Positions 46,877-57,740 of a stretch of DNA of 64,000 bases are shown piece by piece (position 1 is the first letter of the stretch; every line of letters begins with the position of its first letter). The notes beneath the pieces are model-generated. The model searched no databases. It saw nothing but the letters and a program-made list of their open reading frames with translations, and was not told where the DNA came from. The stretch is from Pinus tabuliformis. Taxonomy: Eukaryota > Streptophyta > Pinopsida > Pinales > Pinaceae. The position numbers and the translations under genes are program-made. The stretch is taken from NCBI GenBank assembly GCA_031772625.1, contig CM062819.1, forward strand, positions 825,075,003-825,139,002. Direction: 5' to 3'.

Positions 46877-49800
46877 AGAAGGCATACTCTCTCTCAGGTT
46901 CTTTAGGATGTTGGTCTTTCCTTTAGAATAGTATGCATCGTTGTTTTCTCTAAGAGAATCATGGTTTTGTAAATGCATAGCATCATAGATAGAAGCATGT
47001 GATAGTAGCATATATAGAATCATCTAGTCGTTCAAGACTAAGAAGCTTGGGACCATGTTGCATAGTGTTCATCCATATTGTTTAACGTTATGTTAGAGGT
47101 AGTCATTTTGCTAAGGTGCATCATCAAGATCCTATATGAGCCATCATTTTGAAGGCTCTTGGAATAAGCATTATGACAAGGTTAGTATATATTCCATATT
47201 GTATGGAAACAATATTCTTGAGGGATGAAGGGATGAAGTTGGACAAGTTACAAGCTCATTTTAGGGTATATAGTTATACGATTGAATGAAAGCATAGAAA
47301 TGCATATTTGAAAGATTCATGTGTAAAAAATCCTATAAAAGAATTTGATCATAAAATATGCTTGATAAGTCTTCTATATGGTTATATGATGCTTAAAAGT
47401 AGTTGACTTACTCTAGAATGAATAAAGGATCAAGACTCTCTCACTAAATTATATCGAATCATGATCAACATCTAGTATACGATCTGGAAGAAAATTGTAA
47501 CTTGGTAATCAAGTTCGATCCTAGGGCACTCTGATGCATGAAGGAAGGTTCGTGTGGATATGGACCATGAGGATGTTGATGCCTTGATGAGAAAGAAGAA
47601 GCCAAAGAAAGAAGATGTCAAGGATCTTTACTATTGAAGAAGGCATACTCTCTCTCTCAGGTTCTTTATGATGTTGGTCTTTCCTTTAGAATAGCATGCA
47701 TCGTTGTTTGCTCTAAGAGAATCATGGTTTTGTAAATGCATAGCATCATAGATAGAAGCATGTGATAGTAGCATATATAGAATCATCTAGTCTTTCAAGA
47801 CTAAGAAGCTTGGGACAATGTTGCATAGTGTTCATCCATATTGTTTAACATTATGTTAGAGGTAGTCATTTTGCTAAGGTGCATCATCAAGATCCTATAT
47901 GAGCCATCATTTTGAAGGCTCTTGGAATAAGCATTATGACAAGGTTAGTATATATTCCATAGTGTATGGAAACAATATTCTTGAGGGATGAAGGGATGAA
48001 GTTGGATAAGTTACAAGCTCATTTTAGGGTATATAGCTATACGATTGAATGAAAGCATAGAAATGCACATTTGAAAGATTCATGTGTAAAAAATCCTATA
48101 AAAGAATTTGATCTTAAAATATGCTTGATAAGTCTTCTATATGGTTATATGATGCTTAAAAGAAGTTGACTTACTCTAGAATGAATAAAGGATCAAGACT
48201 CTCTCACTAGATTATATCGAATCATGATCAACATCTAGTATACCCTCTGGAAGAAAATTGTAACTTGGTAATCAAGTTCGATCCTAGGGCACTATGATGC
48301 ATGAAGGAAGGTTTGTGTGGATATGGACCATGTGGATGTTGATGCCCTGATGAGAAAGAAGAAGCCAAAGAAAGAAGATGTCAAGGATTTTTACTATTGA
48401 AGAAGGCATACTCTCTCTCGGGTTCTTTATGATGTTGGTCTTTCCTTTAGAATAGCATGCATCGTTGTTTGCTCTAAGAGAATCATGGTTTTGTAAATGC
48501 ATAGCATCATAGACAGAAGCATGTGATAGTAGCATATATAGAATCATCTAGTCTTTCAAGACTAAGAAGCTTGGGACCATGTTGCATAGTGTTCATCCAT
48601 ATTGTTTAACATTACTCTTGAGGGAAACAATACTCTTGAGGGATGAAGGGATGAAGTTGGACAAGTTACAAGCTCATTTTAGGGTATATAGCTATACGAT
48701 TGAATGAAAGCATAGAAATGCATATTTGAAAGATTCATGTGTAAAAAATCCTATAAAAGAATTTGATCATAAAATATGCTTGATAAGTCTTCTATATGGT
48801 TATATGATGCTTAAAAGAAGCAATGTTCCACCAAGACTCCGGGACGGGGAGACGCACAAGGGGGACGTGTGGGAGTACCCTCAAATTTTAGGGAAATTTG
48901 GGGGGGCGGGGGGACGTCAGGGTATATATATATATTTTTTCCTTTTTAATATTCTTTATATATATATATTCAATAATGAAAGCATAAATACAATGATACA
49001 TACATAATTGAATTAAATAATGAAATACATTGATCCATACTCATCATCCTTACTAATACATACATGATTCATCCATAGATCACAAGATTCAATAATGAAA
49101 TACTCCAATCCATATTCATTATTCATTATTCACCATTCTAGAATCTACATTGGTTTAAAATTAAATTCATCATTCATCATTCTAGATTCTAAATTGATTT
49201 AAAATTAGAATTCAGCATTCATCATTCTAGAATCTAATTAGTACTAAGCAAAATAGACTATAATAGATACTAAAATCTGAATATTGGAATAGTAAATTGA
49301 TATAACTAAAACTCAAAAACAGTGGAGTGATAAGTCTAAAAGTCACTCTAAAATACAAATAGGGCTTGGTGCTCTTGATTAAATACTAATTCCATACCCT
49401 TGTACATGACAAAATGCAAAGGAAACATTGCAATCCATCGAATCCTGAATTCTTGAAAAACTGTTAAATCTGTTGGATTTTGAGTGAGATCTAAAATTCT
49501 ACTTTCTCCATATGAAATCCAATGAGGTCGAAACCACTCTCAAACATCCTGAATCATTTCATGGTAAAGTTAAAAATTTAAGTCAAAGGACGAAAACGAA
49601 AGATAAAAGAGAATGTCACTTTTACTTTAAGAATTTAACATTACCATGAATTGCATAGCATTAGTATGGAAATATGGTCAAATACAAGGTTTTCCCTATC
49701 ATAAATCATTGTTTAAAAGAAAATTTAACGGGGGATGCATAGCCCATATTGAGGGTAGACGCACAGGCGTCCCCCTTTTGGGGAGTCGTGTCCCCCACAC

Positions 49801-50142
49801 TAGGGAAATGTCCCCCCCTGCGTCTCCCCACGTCTCCCCAAAAGGGGGGACATGGGGAAACGTTTCCCCAGACGTCCCTTCGTCCTGGGTGCGTGGGGTG
49901 CGAGGACCCGACCCTGGGGGACGCATCCTCATGGAACACTGAAAAGAAGTTGACTTACTCTAGAATGAATAAAGGATCAAGACTCTCTCACTAGATTATA
50001 TCAAATCATGATCAACATCTAGTATACCCTCTGGAAGAAAATTGTAACTTGGTAATCAAGTTCAATCCTAGGGCACTCTGATGCATGAAGGAAGGTTCGT
50101 GTGGATATGGACCATGAGGATGTTGATGCCTTGATGAGAAAG
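46841..50142 (+). repeat. Tandem triplication, unit about 762 bp
   Basis: Three copies begin at 46841, 47602 and 48365 (steps of 761 and 763 bp), each starting with the last codons of Gag (CCAAAGAAAGAAGATGTCAAGG). Copy 3 runs to about 50142 because a hAT element (48821-49941) is inserted in it; it has also lost about 137 bp near 48614. Copies 1 and 2 differ only by scattered substitutions. Confidence 0.92.
48813..49949. mobile_element. Non-autonomous hAT element, 1121 bp, with 8-bp TSD
   Basis: The element is 48821-49941, with inverted ends CAATGTTCCA and TGGAACACTG. A perfect 8-bp duplication AAAAGAAG flanks it. The two sister repeat copies show the unoccupied site (TTAAAAG(T/A)AGTTGAC near 47395 and 48155). 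Both ends are G/C-rich with palindromes such as CCCCCTTTTGGGG and GGGGAAACGTTTCCCC. No transposase is present; the element must have been moved in trans by a hAT enzyme. Confidence 0.93.
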
Positions 50143-50674
50143 CCATCGCGATGAGGTAAGCCTAATATTTTTGTTATTGGTTATCTAATTAACATGTTTT
50201 GCTACCTGGAAGGATATTGCAAGAATCTGTGATGATTGTTGAGGCAAGCTCAACATATGATTTTGGCAATTATGAAGTCAAGATGTGCTCATCTTGGGAT
50301 TAAAAGGTAGTCGTGCGAGAAGATAACTTGAAGGTCAAATTCGTACAATAACAAGGAGATCTCTTTCATGAAGAGGCTATGATCAGCTTGAAGAAAGGTT
50401 GAATATAATGTCTTTATTGTTGCTGACAAGATTAAAGTGATGTGCAAGATTGATGCCCTAGATCCTGTCACAAAATTGAAGAAAGAAGATGGCTCCATGA
50501 TAACATGGAAGGAAGGAAGCTCAATACAATGAGATGCGAGGAAAAGAGGGAGCAATGGGGTTGTAAATAACAGGTAGTTGATTCTCTTATGAAGACAAGC
50601 TATAAGACTTATGGTGTTGACTTCATAAATAAAAAGGAAGTCTGGAATCTCCTCTAGATTTGAGAGGGAGTAAA
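50143..50674 (+). other. Non-coding region of element C
   Basis: Continues C between the triplication and the nested element B; resumes at 56046. No reading frame with similarity. Confidence 0.6.
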
Positions 50675-50679
50675 GGAGT

Positions 50680-51602
50680 TGTTGAATATGTAACTACGTT
50701 CGGCCTTCATAAATGTATTTGAGTCACAATAAAATATATTTATCAAAAGAATGAAGAAAATATTTTTATTATTATTGCTATGACTTATTAAAGCATGGGT
50801 TTCATGCTTGGGTCATCATGTTTTAGGTCAAAGTCCCCATTGAGGACTTCTAGGATTTATTCTGAGTCATGAGAGTCATTGTCCATTAAAAGATACCCTT
50901 CCTGGGCTTTTGAATCATGTAAAAAGAATTAATATTGAGTCAAATATGTTATTTGTCCCCTCCACACCAAGTCGGCTTCAAGAAAGGCAATTCGACCTCA
51001 CTAGAAGGCTATATATACAGGGCAGTTCGAATTCATTTGGAACATTCACTCTCTTTCTCACAAGTTCGATATCCAGAAGAAAGAAGTTGGAAAGTGCGAA
51101 GTTGAAAAAGAGCTGGAAAAGGACCGGAAAAGGGTGTGAAATTTGGAAGGAAGAAGACATCAAAATTGAAGTTTTGGGCCATCTATGTCTCACTCGAGTG
51201 GATTCCTCTAGGAGATCGAAGTCTCTCTTTTCAGGTCGAAGTTGTTGTTGCTAGTGTTGTTGGGTCAAAGCTACTCCTACAAGTTGTCGCTGCTAGGTCA
51301 AAGTTGCCATTGAAGGGTTATCATCTGCAAGAAGAAAGAGAGGGTTGACTTGGTGTGGAGGAAGTCTTTGTCTAGGTCAAGAGTCTTGGATTATCTCGTG
51401 AAACTATTGAAGGAAGAATTGTTGGTTGGTTTTCCCCTAGATAGGGGTTTTGCCCTGGCTGTCCGCCTAGATCTGGTGTCTTTGTGCTATTGTTTTGGTA
51501 ATTGATTGATGAACTAAAAGGTATAAGAAGAATATAAAGACAGAAGAATCACAAGCAATTATCTTTATAAGAAAATATTTCTACCTTTTTGATTTTCTAA
51601 CA
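50680..51602 (+). repeat. 5' LTR of element B
   Basis: Starts TGTTGAATATGTAAC and ends TTTCTAACA. CTATATATAC promoter box at about 51010, and hairpin CCCCTAGATAGGGG at 51434-51447 followed by TTTTGCCCTGG. Confidence 0.92.
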
Positions 51603-51614
51603 TGGTATTAGAGC
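51603..51614 (+). promoter_or_regulatory. Primer-binding site of element B
   Basis: TGGTATTAGAGC, one change from the initiator-Met tRNA primer site, immediately after the LTR. Confidence 0.88.
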
Positions 51615-51736
51615 TAAGGTGAAGAAGGACAAAGGCAGGTTGGGGATCCACTGAAAGGAGTCTAAGAAACCTCCAAAGGATTGAGCAAGGGATCATATAA
51701 GGAGATCTTATAAAAAGCTTACTACCTTCAAGGACA

Positions 51737-52552
51737 ATGTATAACACAATAAAGGGTGAGAACAGATTGGAAGGAGCATCAAATTACAGAGCACGGAAGA
51801 AGAGAATTGACCTCATTCTTGAAAAGAACGAAGTCTTGGATTTCGTCAAAGGAAAAGTGAAGAAACCTACTGAAGGATCTAGTGATGCAGAGGAAGTAAA
51901 GTTTAGAGAGTCAGAGATATTGGCTAAGACACTAATGGTAGAAAGCATAAAGGACAATCTTGTCCCATACATTTCCAACATAGACCATGCTCAAGAAATG
52001 TATGAAGTCTTATCAAAATTGTTCATTATCAAAAACATCAATCAAGTAGCAAGTCTGAAGAATGAACTAAGGACTACAAAAATGACAAAAGATGACATTG
52101 TGGCTTCCTTCTTTGTAAGGATATCTCGAATTACACCGGAAAAAGAGCTAGTGATTACTGCATTATTGGGACTACCACCTACTTGGAATTCTTTTGCTTC
52201 AGGTCTCAACAGCTGGAAAGAAACTCCTACATTCAAACAATTATGGAATGCTTGCAGCCAAGAAGAGATGAGAATCTCATGAGTATCCAACAATGAAGAA
52301 GAAAAGGTTTCAAATGCATACTCCACTTCTCACAAGAAAGGAAACTTCAAAAGGTCAAAAGGACCAAGAAGGAAGGTAGATATGTCCACAATAGAATGCT
52401 ACCAATGTCATAAAATGGGTCACTACAGAAGTGATTGTCCTGACAATCCGAAGAACAAGAAAAGGAATAGGGACCAAGCTAATGTCGTTGAAGAAGGATC
52501 TCCAAAGAAGAATAAAGCTGAAGAACTGGATATAAGGGACTTACACTACTAA
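51737..52552 (+). pseudogene. Gag of element B, one premature stop
   Basis: A 271-codon frame from ATG 51737 to TAA 52552, broken only by a TGA at 52280-52282. It begins MYNTIKGENRLEGASNYRAR and includes KDNLVPYISNIDHAQEMYEV, LGLPPTWNSFASGLNSW and a CCHC knuckle CYQCHKMGHYRSDC (about 52400-52441). It ends ELDIRDLHY-stop. Relative to Gag of A it lacks about nine codons after RISRI, in frame. Apart from the one stop it is nearly intact, making B the best-preserved gag here. Confidence 0.9.
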
Positions 52553-53029
52553 GTCCTTTGCTCTAAGCTTTAGTTATTTCATTGTTTGATTTCTAGTATT
52601 TGTAGGTTTATCATATTTTGGAAAAACATTTTTTATTTGTTTTTATTGGGTTATAGGTATCCCTTAAGCTTGGAGGGAGCCCTCACCAACTTCCAAAGAT
52701 AAGTGTCTTATTACCCTTTTCATTTTAGCTTTCCTTACTTACCTAGTTTTGTTTGCTTTAAATACTAGTCACATTTCTATTCATATTTTCCTTGTTTAGG
52801 AAAATCTTGTTGAATACTCAAGGAACATGGAAGAAGGCTTCACAAGACAAAGCATTGGAATTACAAGGTTTGTTAAGAAACAAAGGTATGCCTTAAACTA
52901 TAAGTTTTTTCTCTCTTCATGATATTCATTCTTGATAAACTATTACTAACATTATTGTGTCTAGCTCTCTTGAATCATAAAGATTCTTGATTGGGTGATT
53001 CATCATTAGATAAATCTACCCTCCTCATA

Positions 53030-53960
53030 TCTTTGATTATTCTTGTGGAACCCTAGAAAGGTTCTTTGTAAAAACCCTAACTTAAGGGTATGTCGATGAT
53101 AATGTGTGGAACCCTAGCCTACTTAGGGTTATTGGTGAAGTCTAAGAAAATGTTATTCTTGATGTTTGATGTCATGCTTGGGTTTTAGTATGGTTATGAA
53201 AACCCTAACTTGTTAGGGTTGAATGGTGATGTCTGAAATGCCAAACCTTTGAAGTATTGATAAATTAGAGTTTGTTGTGTTATGTATTGAAACCCTAGAT
53301 CGTTAGGGTTTGGTAGGGTGTATAAGCAAGACCCTTATTTTAGATAATGTCCTAGGAATGAAATCCTAGGTATATGTGTGTTTGTCCGATCAAAACCCTA
53401 GCATGATCAAGTTTGTTATATGTCTAACTTTAATATATTGATATTTGTGTCATTGGATTTGACTAACACATATTATGACATGCTTGTGCATGATGATGGA
53501 ATCTTAGATATATGTGTTAACCTAATTGTTGATGATCATGAGACCTAGGGTTTGGAACTAAGCCCTAGCCGAAGTCTGATTCTCTAGGATGATAGTATTT
53601 GTGAATTATAGGGTTTTGTAACTAAACCTTAGTAGAAACTCAATTCTCTAATATGTGATGACTAGTGTGATAATCTGAGATTTATGAAAGATTGTTGAAA
53701 TCTGAAATTGAGCTATGATTGATGTTTGATTGTTGAAGCTCAATGGCTTATGTATGAAATCTAGGATCTTGCACTAAATCCTAGTGAAAGTCTAACATAT
53801 GAGTTCTAAAGTTGTTAGATGCATTGTAGAACTATATTTGTTTGAATTGCTTCTAGGGTTTGCAATATTTTGTAATAGGGTATGTCATACGTCTGGAAGA
53901 AATACTGAAACCCTAGATATAATGAAGGTTGTTATGTTTGAGATGCTTAAAGTTTTGATG
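53030..53960 (+). repeat. AAACCCTA (telo-box) rich region of element B
   Basis: Dense AACCCTAG and TAGGGTTT words (for example 53043, 53107, 53203, 53291, 53394, 53549, 53909). It corresponds in position to 43440-44060 of A, so the feature is conserved between two diverged elements. Confidence 0.8.
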
Positions 53961-55110
53961 ATATAGTCTAGGATTTATGACAAAAACCATAGCAAGAAGT
54001 TGAAAAGTATGTGTCTCTTGTTTGTAACTAAGTTTGGGTATTTGATGTCTAAAGTTGAATGCTTCCATTATTATATGATTCTGATATGGTTAACTTCATG
54101 CTTCTATAGATTTGGTTGTACTTGCTATCTAAGTTGTGCAAGTACATAATATTCAAGATGGTGAAGATGCTCGTAAGTTAAGTTGATATGATAAGAATGA
54201 TGAAGAAAGTTATATGAAAGATGATGGTCCTAAGAAGGATGGAAGCCATGAAAGATTCTTCGATGTCGTAGAAAATAAGTTGAGCTCTAGAAATTAAGAG
54301 GGAGCATGGATGAAAGAAATCTCCTTGGTTAAGAGGAAGGGCATATCATAGTCATGATGAACACCTTGAAAGAAGAAATTGGAGAATACTTTTTCAGGGG
54401 CTGCTAAGATAAGAAAAGCAGGATATGTTTGTAGAATATGTTGTTGCATGTGAAGTACGAAAGGAAGATGTATGATTGAGGAATCTTCTGTCAAGATTCG
54501 TTTGAAATTCCTACTGTGATAAATTGAGGAAGCAACATCCAGTTGTCTAGAAGACCCCGGAGGTTTGTGTTTACTTATGTACATTGAAAAGTTTGTTACT
54601 AATTCAAGTTGTGTTTGTACAAGCAAATCTCTTTGAAGTTTGATAGCATGTTGGTTACACGAGAAATTTGTTACTGATTTGTTTGATCAGGGAGGTTTTG
54701 CTACTGTTTGGAATAATCGAGAGTGTTGAGGCTTTGTGTGTAAGACACATTGTTTGGGAGGATATCTGGCCAACACTTTGTTGATGTCTGGATCCCGAAG
54801 TAGGAAGGGTGGCATTGGTCATAAAGCTCTGACCTCAGATACGCACTTGGATCCCTAGGTTGATGGTTAGCAAGTAAGCCTGATGGTACCTAGAAAGGCT
54901 GAAAGCTTTAGTCCATCTTAGTCCCACCCGGATAGATTGCCCTGGTCAGGAATCTAGTCCATGGCAACGTGAGTGCCTAAACTGTTTGAGGACCTTGGAT
55001 AGATTGCCCTGGTCAAGAATCTAGTCCATGGCATTGCAGTGCCTAAATTCTTCATGGTTAAAGTGTTTTGAGATCTTCCTTGTACTTGTTATCATGAATA
55101 CCTCCCTAGT

Positions 55111-55120
55111 TAAGAGGGAG
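55111..55120 (+). other. Polypurine tract of element B
   Basis: TAAGAGGGAG directly before the 3' LTR. Confidence 0.88.
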
Positions 55121-56045
55121 TGTTGAAATATGTAACTAGGTTCGGTCTTCCTAAACGTGTTTGAGTCACAATAAAATATATTTATCAAAAGAATGAAGAA
55201 AATGTTTTTATTATTATAATTATTATGACTTATTAAAGCATGGGTTTCATGCTTGGGTCCTCATGTTTTAGGTCAAAGTCCCCAATAAGGACTTCTAGGA
55301 TTTATTCTGAGTCATGCAAGTCATTGTCCATTAAAAGAGACCCTTCTTGGGCTTTTGAATCATGTAAAAGGAAGTAATATTGAGTCAAATATGTTATTTG
55401 TCCCCTCCACACAAAGTCAGCCTCAAGGAGATCAAGTCGGCTTTAAGAAAGGCAATTCGACCTCACTAGAGGGCTATATATACAGGGCAGTTCGAATTCA
55501 TTTGGAGCATTCACTCTCTCTCACAAGTTCGATATCCAAAAGAAAGAAGTTGGGAAGTGCGAAGTTGGAAAAGAGATGGAAAAGGGTGCAAAATTTGGAA
55601 GGAAGGAAGAAGACATCAAAATCGAAGTTTTGAGCCATCTATCTCTCACTCAAGTGGATTCCTCTAGGATATCGAAGTCTCTCTTGTCAGGTTGAAGTTG
55701 TTGTTGTTGTTGTTGCTGCCAGTTGCTGGGTCAAAGCTGCTACTACAAGTTGTTACTAGGTCGAAGTTGCTATTGAAGGGTTATCATCTGCAAGACGGAA
55801 GAGATGGATGACTTGGTGTGGAGGAAGTCTTTGTCTAGGTCAAGAGTCTTGGATTATCTCATGAAACTATTGAAGGAAGAATTGTTGATTGGGTTTTCCC
55901 TAGATAGGGGTTTTGCCCTGGTTGTCGCCTACATCTAGTGTCTTTGTGCTATTGTTTTGGTAATTGCTTGATGAACTAAAAGATAAAATAATCACAAGTA
56001 ATTATCTATATAAGAAAATCTTTTTGCCTTTCTGATTTTTTAACA
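55121..56045 (+). repeat. 3' LTR of element B
   Basis: Starts TGTTGAAATATGTAAC and ends TTTTTAACA. Same layout as the 5' LTR, with substitutions and short indels. Confidence 0.92.
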
Positions 56046-56050
56046 GGAAT

Positions 56051-56638
56051 CTCCTTGAATAGGAGCAAGGATTTATTCCCTCGTCAAGAGGGAATAGGGA
56101 TATCCTCTCTAAGTGAGAGGGAGTGATGTTGGACATCACATGTGCATTCTCTTCTTCATGTATCAAGCACTTGACCAGGACTAACAGCCGTAAGTCTAAA
56201 TGAAGGCCTTCAAGAGAGAATGGTGGAGGTTTGGATAAGCATCTGTGGTTTCCTTAAGGATAAAGCATCCAAGAAAGGAAAGGTACCGACACTCTGAGGA
56301 TCTGACAAGTATCCAAGATAAGAGTGGTTGAAGAGGACGAATATTCTTTGAGGATTAGGAATCCAAGATAAGAATAGTCCTAAAAGGACATACCTTGTGA
56401 ACATCCAGATGGGGTATGTGCCTTGTAAAGGTAGTGTGGTATCACATGTAAATCCTCCCAACATAATGCTCTTGAATGAAGTTGAGCTTGTCTAGTTAGG
56501 CCTCAAAGACAGTGTTGGTCATAATGATGATGCTTACAGTTGGCTTATCAATCTGACTCTTCTTATGAGAACTCTTCAGTTTGAGAATGATGTTGTATTG
56601 GTTGTACAATTATGAATACCTCCCTAGTTAAGAGGGAG
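56051..56638 (+). other. Non-coding 3' part of element C with PPT
   Basis: Resumes C after B. Contains repeated AAGAGGGAAT/GAGAGGGAGTG words and ends with the PPT AAGAGGGAG (56630-56638). No gene. Confidence 0.65.
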
Positions 56639-57740
56639 TGTTGGAAATGTAACTAGTTTCAGTCTTCATAATTGTTATTGTACTCATTTCAATATGTATC
56701 TTATGTAACAAACAAAAGAAGAAAAGAAAAAGTTATTATTTTAAAGCATGGGTTTCATGCTCTTTATTGATGGTCTTCTAGGTAAAAGCATGTTCTTTGT
56801 GCTTCTAGGGTTTGTTAGGTCATAGGATATATTGTCATGAGTCAAGAGAATCAACATCATGTTTATAAGACCCTTCCGGGCAAGATGTAACTTGTAAAGA
56901 ATTTATTTTGTGTCTAGAAAGTCCTGGAAACCTCCAAAGTACAAGTCAGCCCTAGCAACTTCAATTCGGCCCTGGCAGCTTCAAGTCAGCCTAAAGAAGG
57001 GAATTTGATCCCCTTTGTAAAGACTATATAAAGGAGTAGATTCGGCCTCATTTGGCACTCACTCACTCACAAGTTCGCTCTGTAGCTAGGAAGCAAGAAG
57101 ACAAGAAGAGCGAAGGTCTAAAACAAGAAAAGAAGGAAGAAAACTTGTTTTGGGGGCTCCATCTCTCTCACATGTGTGAAGAATTAGGATTTATGCAATT
57201 CCAGGAAGACTGAAATTGCAAGTCCGAGTTGCAGTATCAAGTTGTTGGAAGAAGAAATACGTTGTTTTGACTTCATTGACCTCGGGAAGATCTGTCTTGC
57301 TCAAACAAGGATCTCTTGAAGAAGTCGAAATTAGGGTTTCTATAGCAACTACAGGGCCATAGTTGCAGGACGAAGTTGCAGGTCGAAGTTGTGGTCAAAG
57401 TTGCAGATTGATGCAAGACTGAGTTGTGGTGATCTAATTCTATTGGAAGGGTTGACTTGGTACTTGGAGGAGGACTTGGTCTAGGGTTTGGATCTTTGTT
57501 GTCTCATTCGAAGCAAATTCTTTAAGAAGAGAAGAGTTTTTTCTAGGTTTTCCCCTTGGAGGGATTTTGCCCTGGCTTGGAGCCTAATATTTGTGTCCAT
57601 TGTCTTTACTGTTTTGATCTTGATATTTGTTTGATGAAAAGATCTAATAAAGAAACACAAGAAGATAAATAAGATTCACAAGCAAGTATTAAGGAATAAG
57701 GAAAATATGAATTAGTAGTTGCAGATTGTAATTTCCAACA
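56639..57740 (+). repeat. 3' LTR of element C, 1102 bp
   Basis: Starts TGTTGGAAATGTAAC and ends AATTTCCAACA. CTATATAAAGG box at about 57025 and CCCCTTGGAGGG hairpin at 57552. It closely resembles the minus-strand LTR at 62681-63791. It ends directly in the hAT transposase, implying C inserted into that gene. Confidence 0.88.

Larger units (their letters stand above)
50675..56050 (+). mobile_element. TR-GAG-like LTR element B, complete, 5366 bp plus TSD
   Basis: The element is 50680-56045: LTRs of 923 and 925 bp, PBS at 51603, one gag gene, about 2.5 kb of non-coding DNA, PPT at 55111-55120 and 3' LTR. Target duplications are GGAGT (50675-50679) and GGAAT (56046-56050), 4 of 5 matching. No protease, RT or integrase is encoded anywhere between the LTRs, so it depends on another element. 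It is nested in element C. Confidence 0.9.

Noticed and set aside
49646-49994. Frames on both strands with Pro/Gly/Arg-rich peptides
   Set aside because: They lie in the palindromic G/C-rich end of the hAT element; open frames on both strands reflect base composition.
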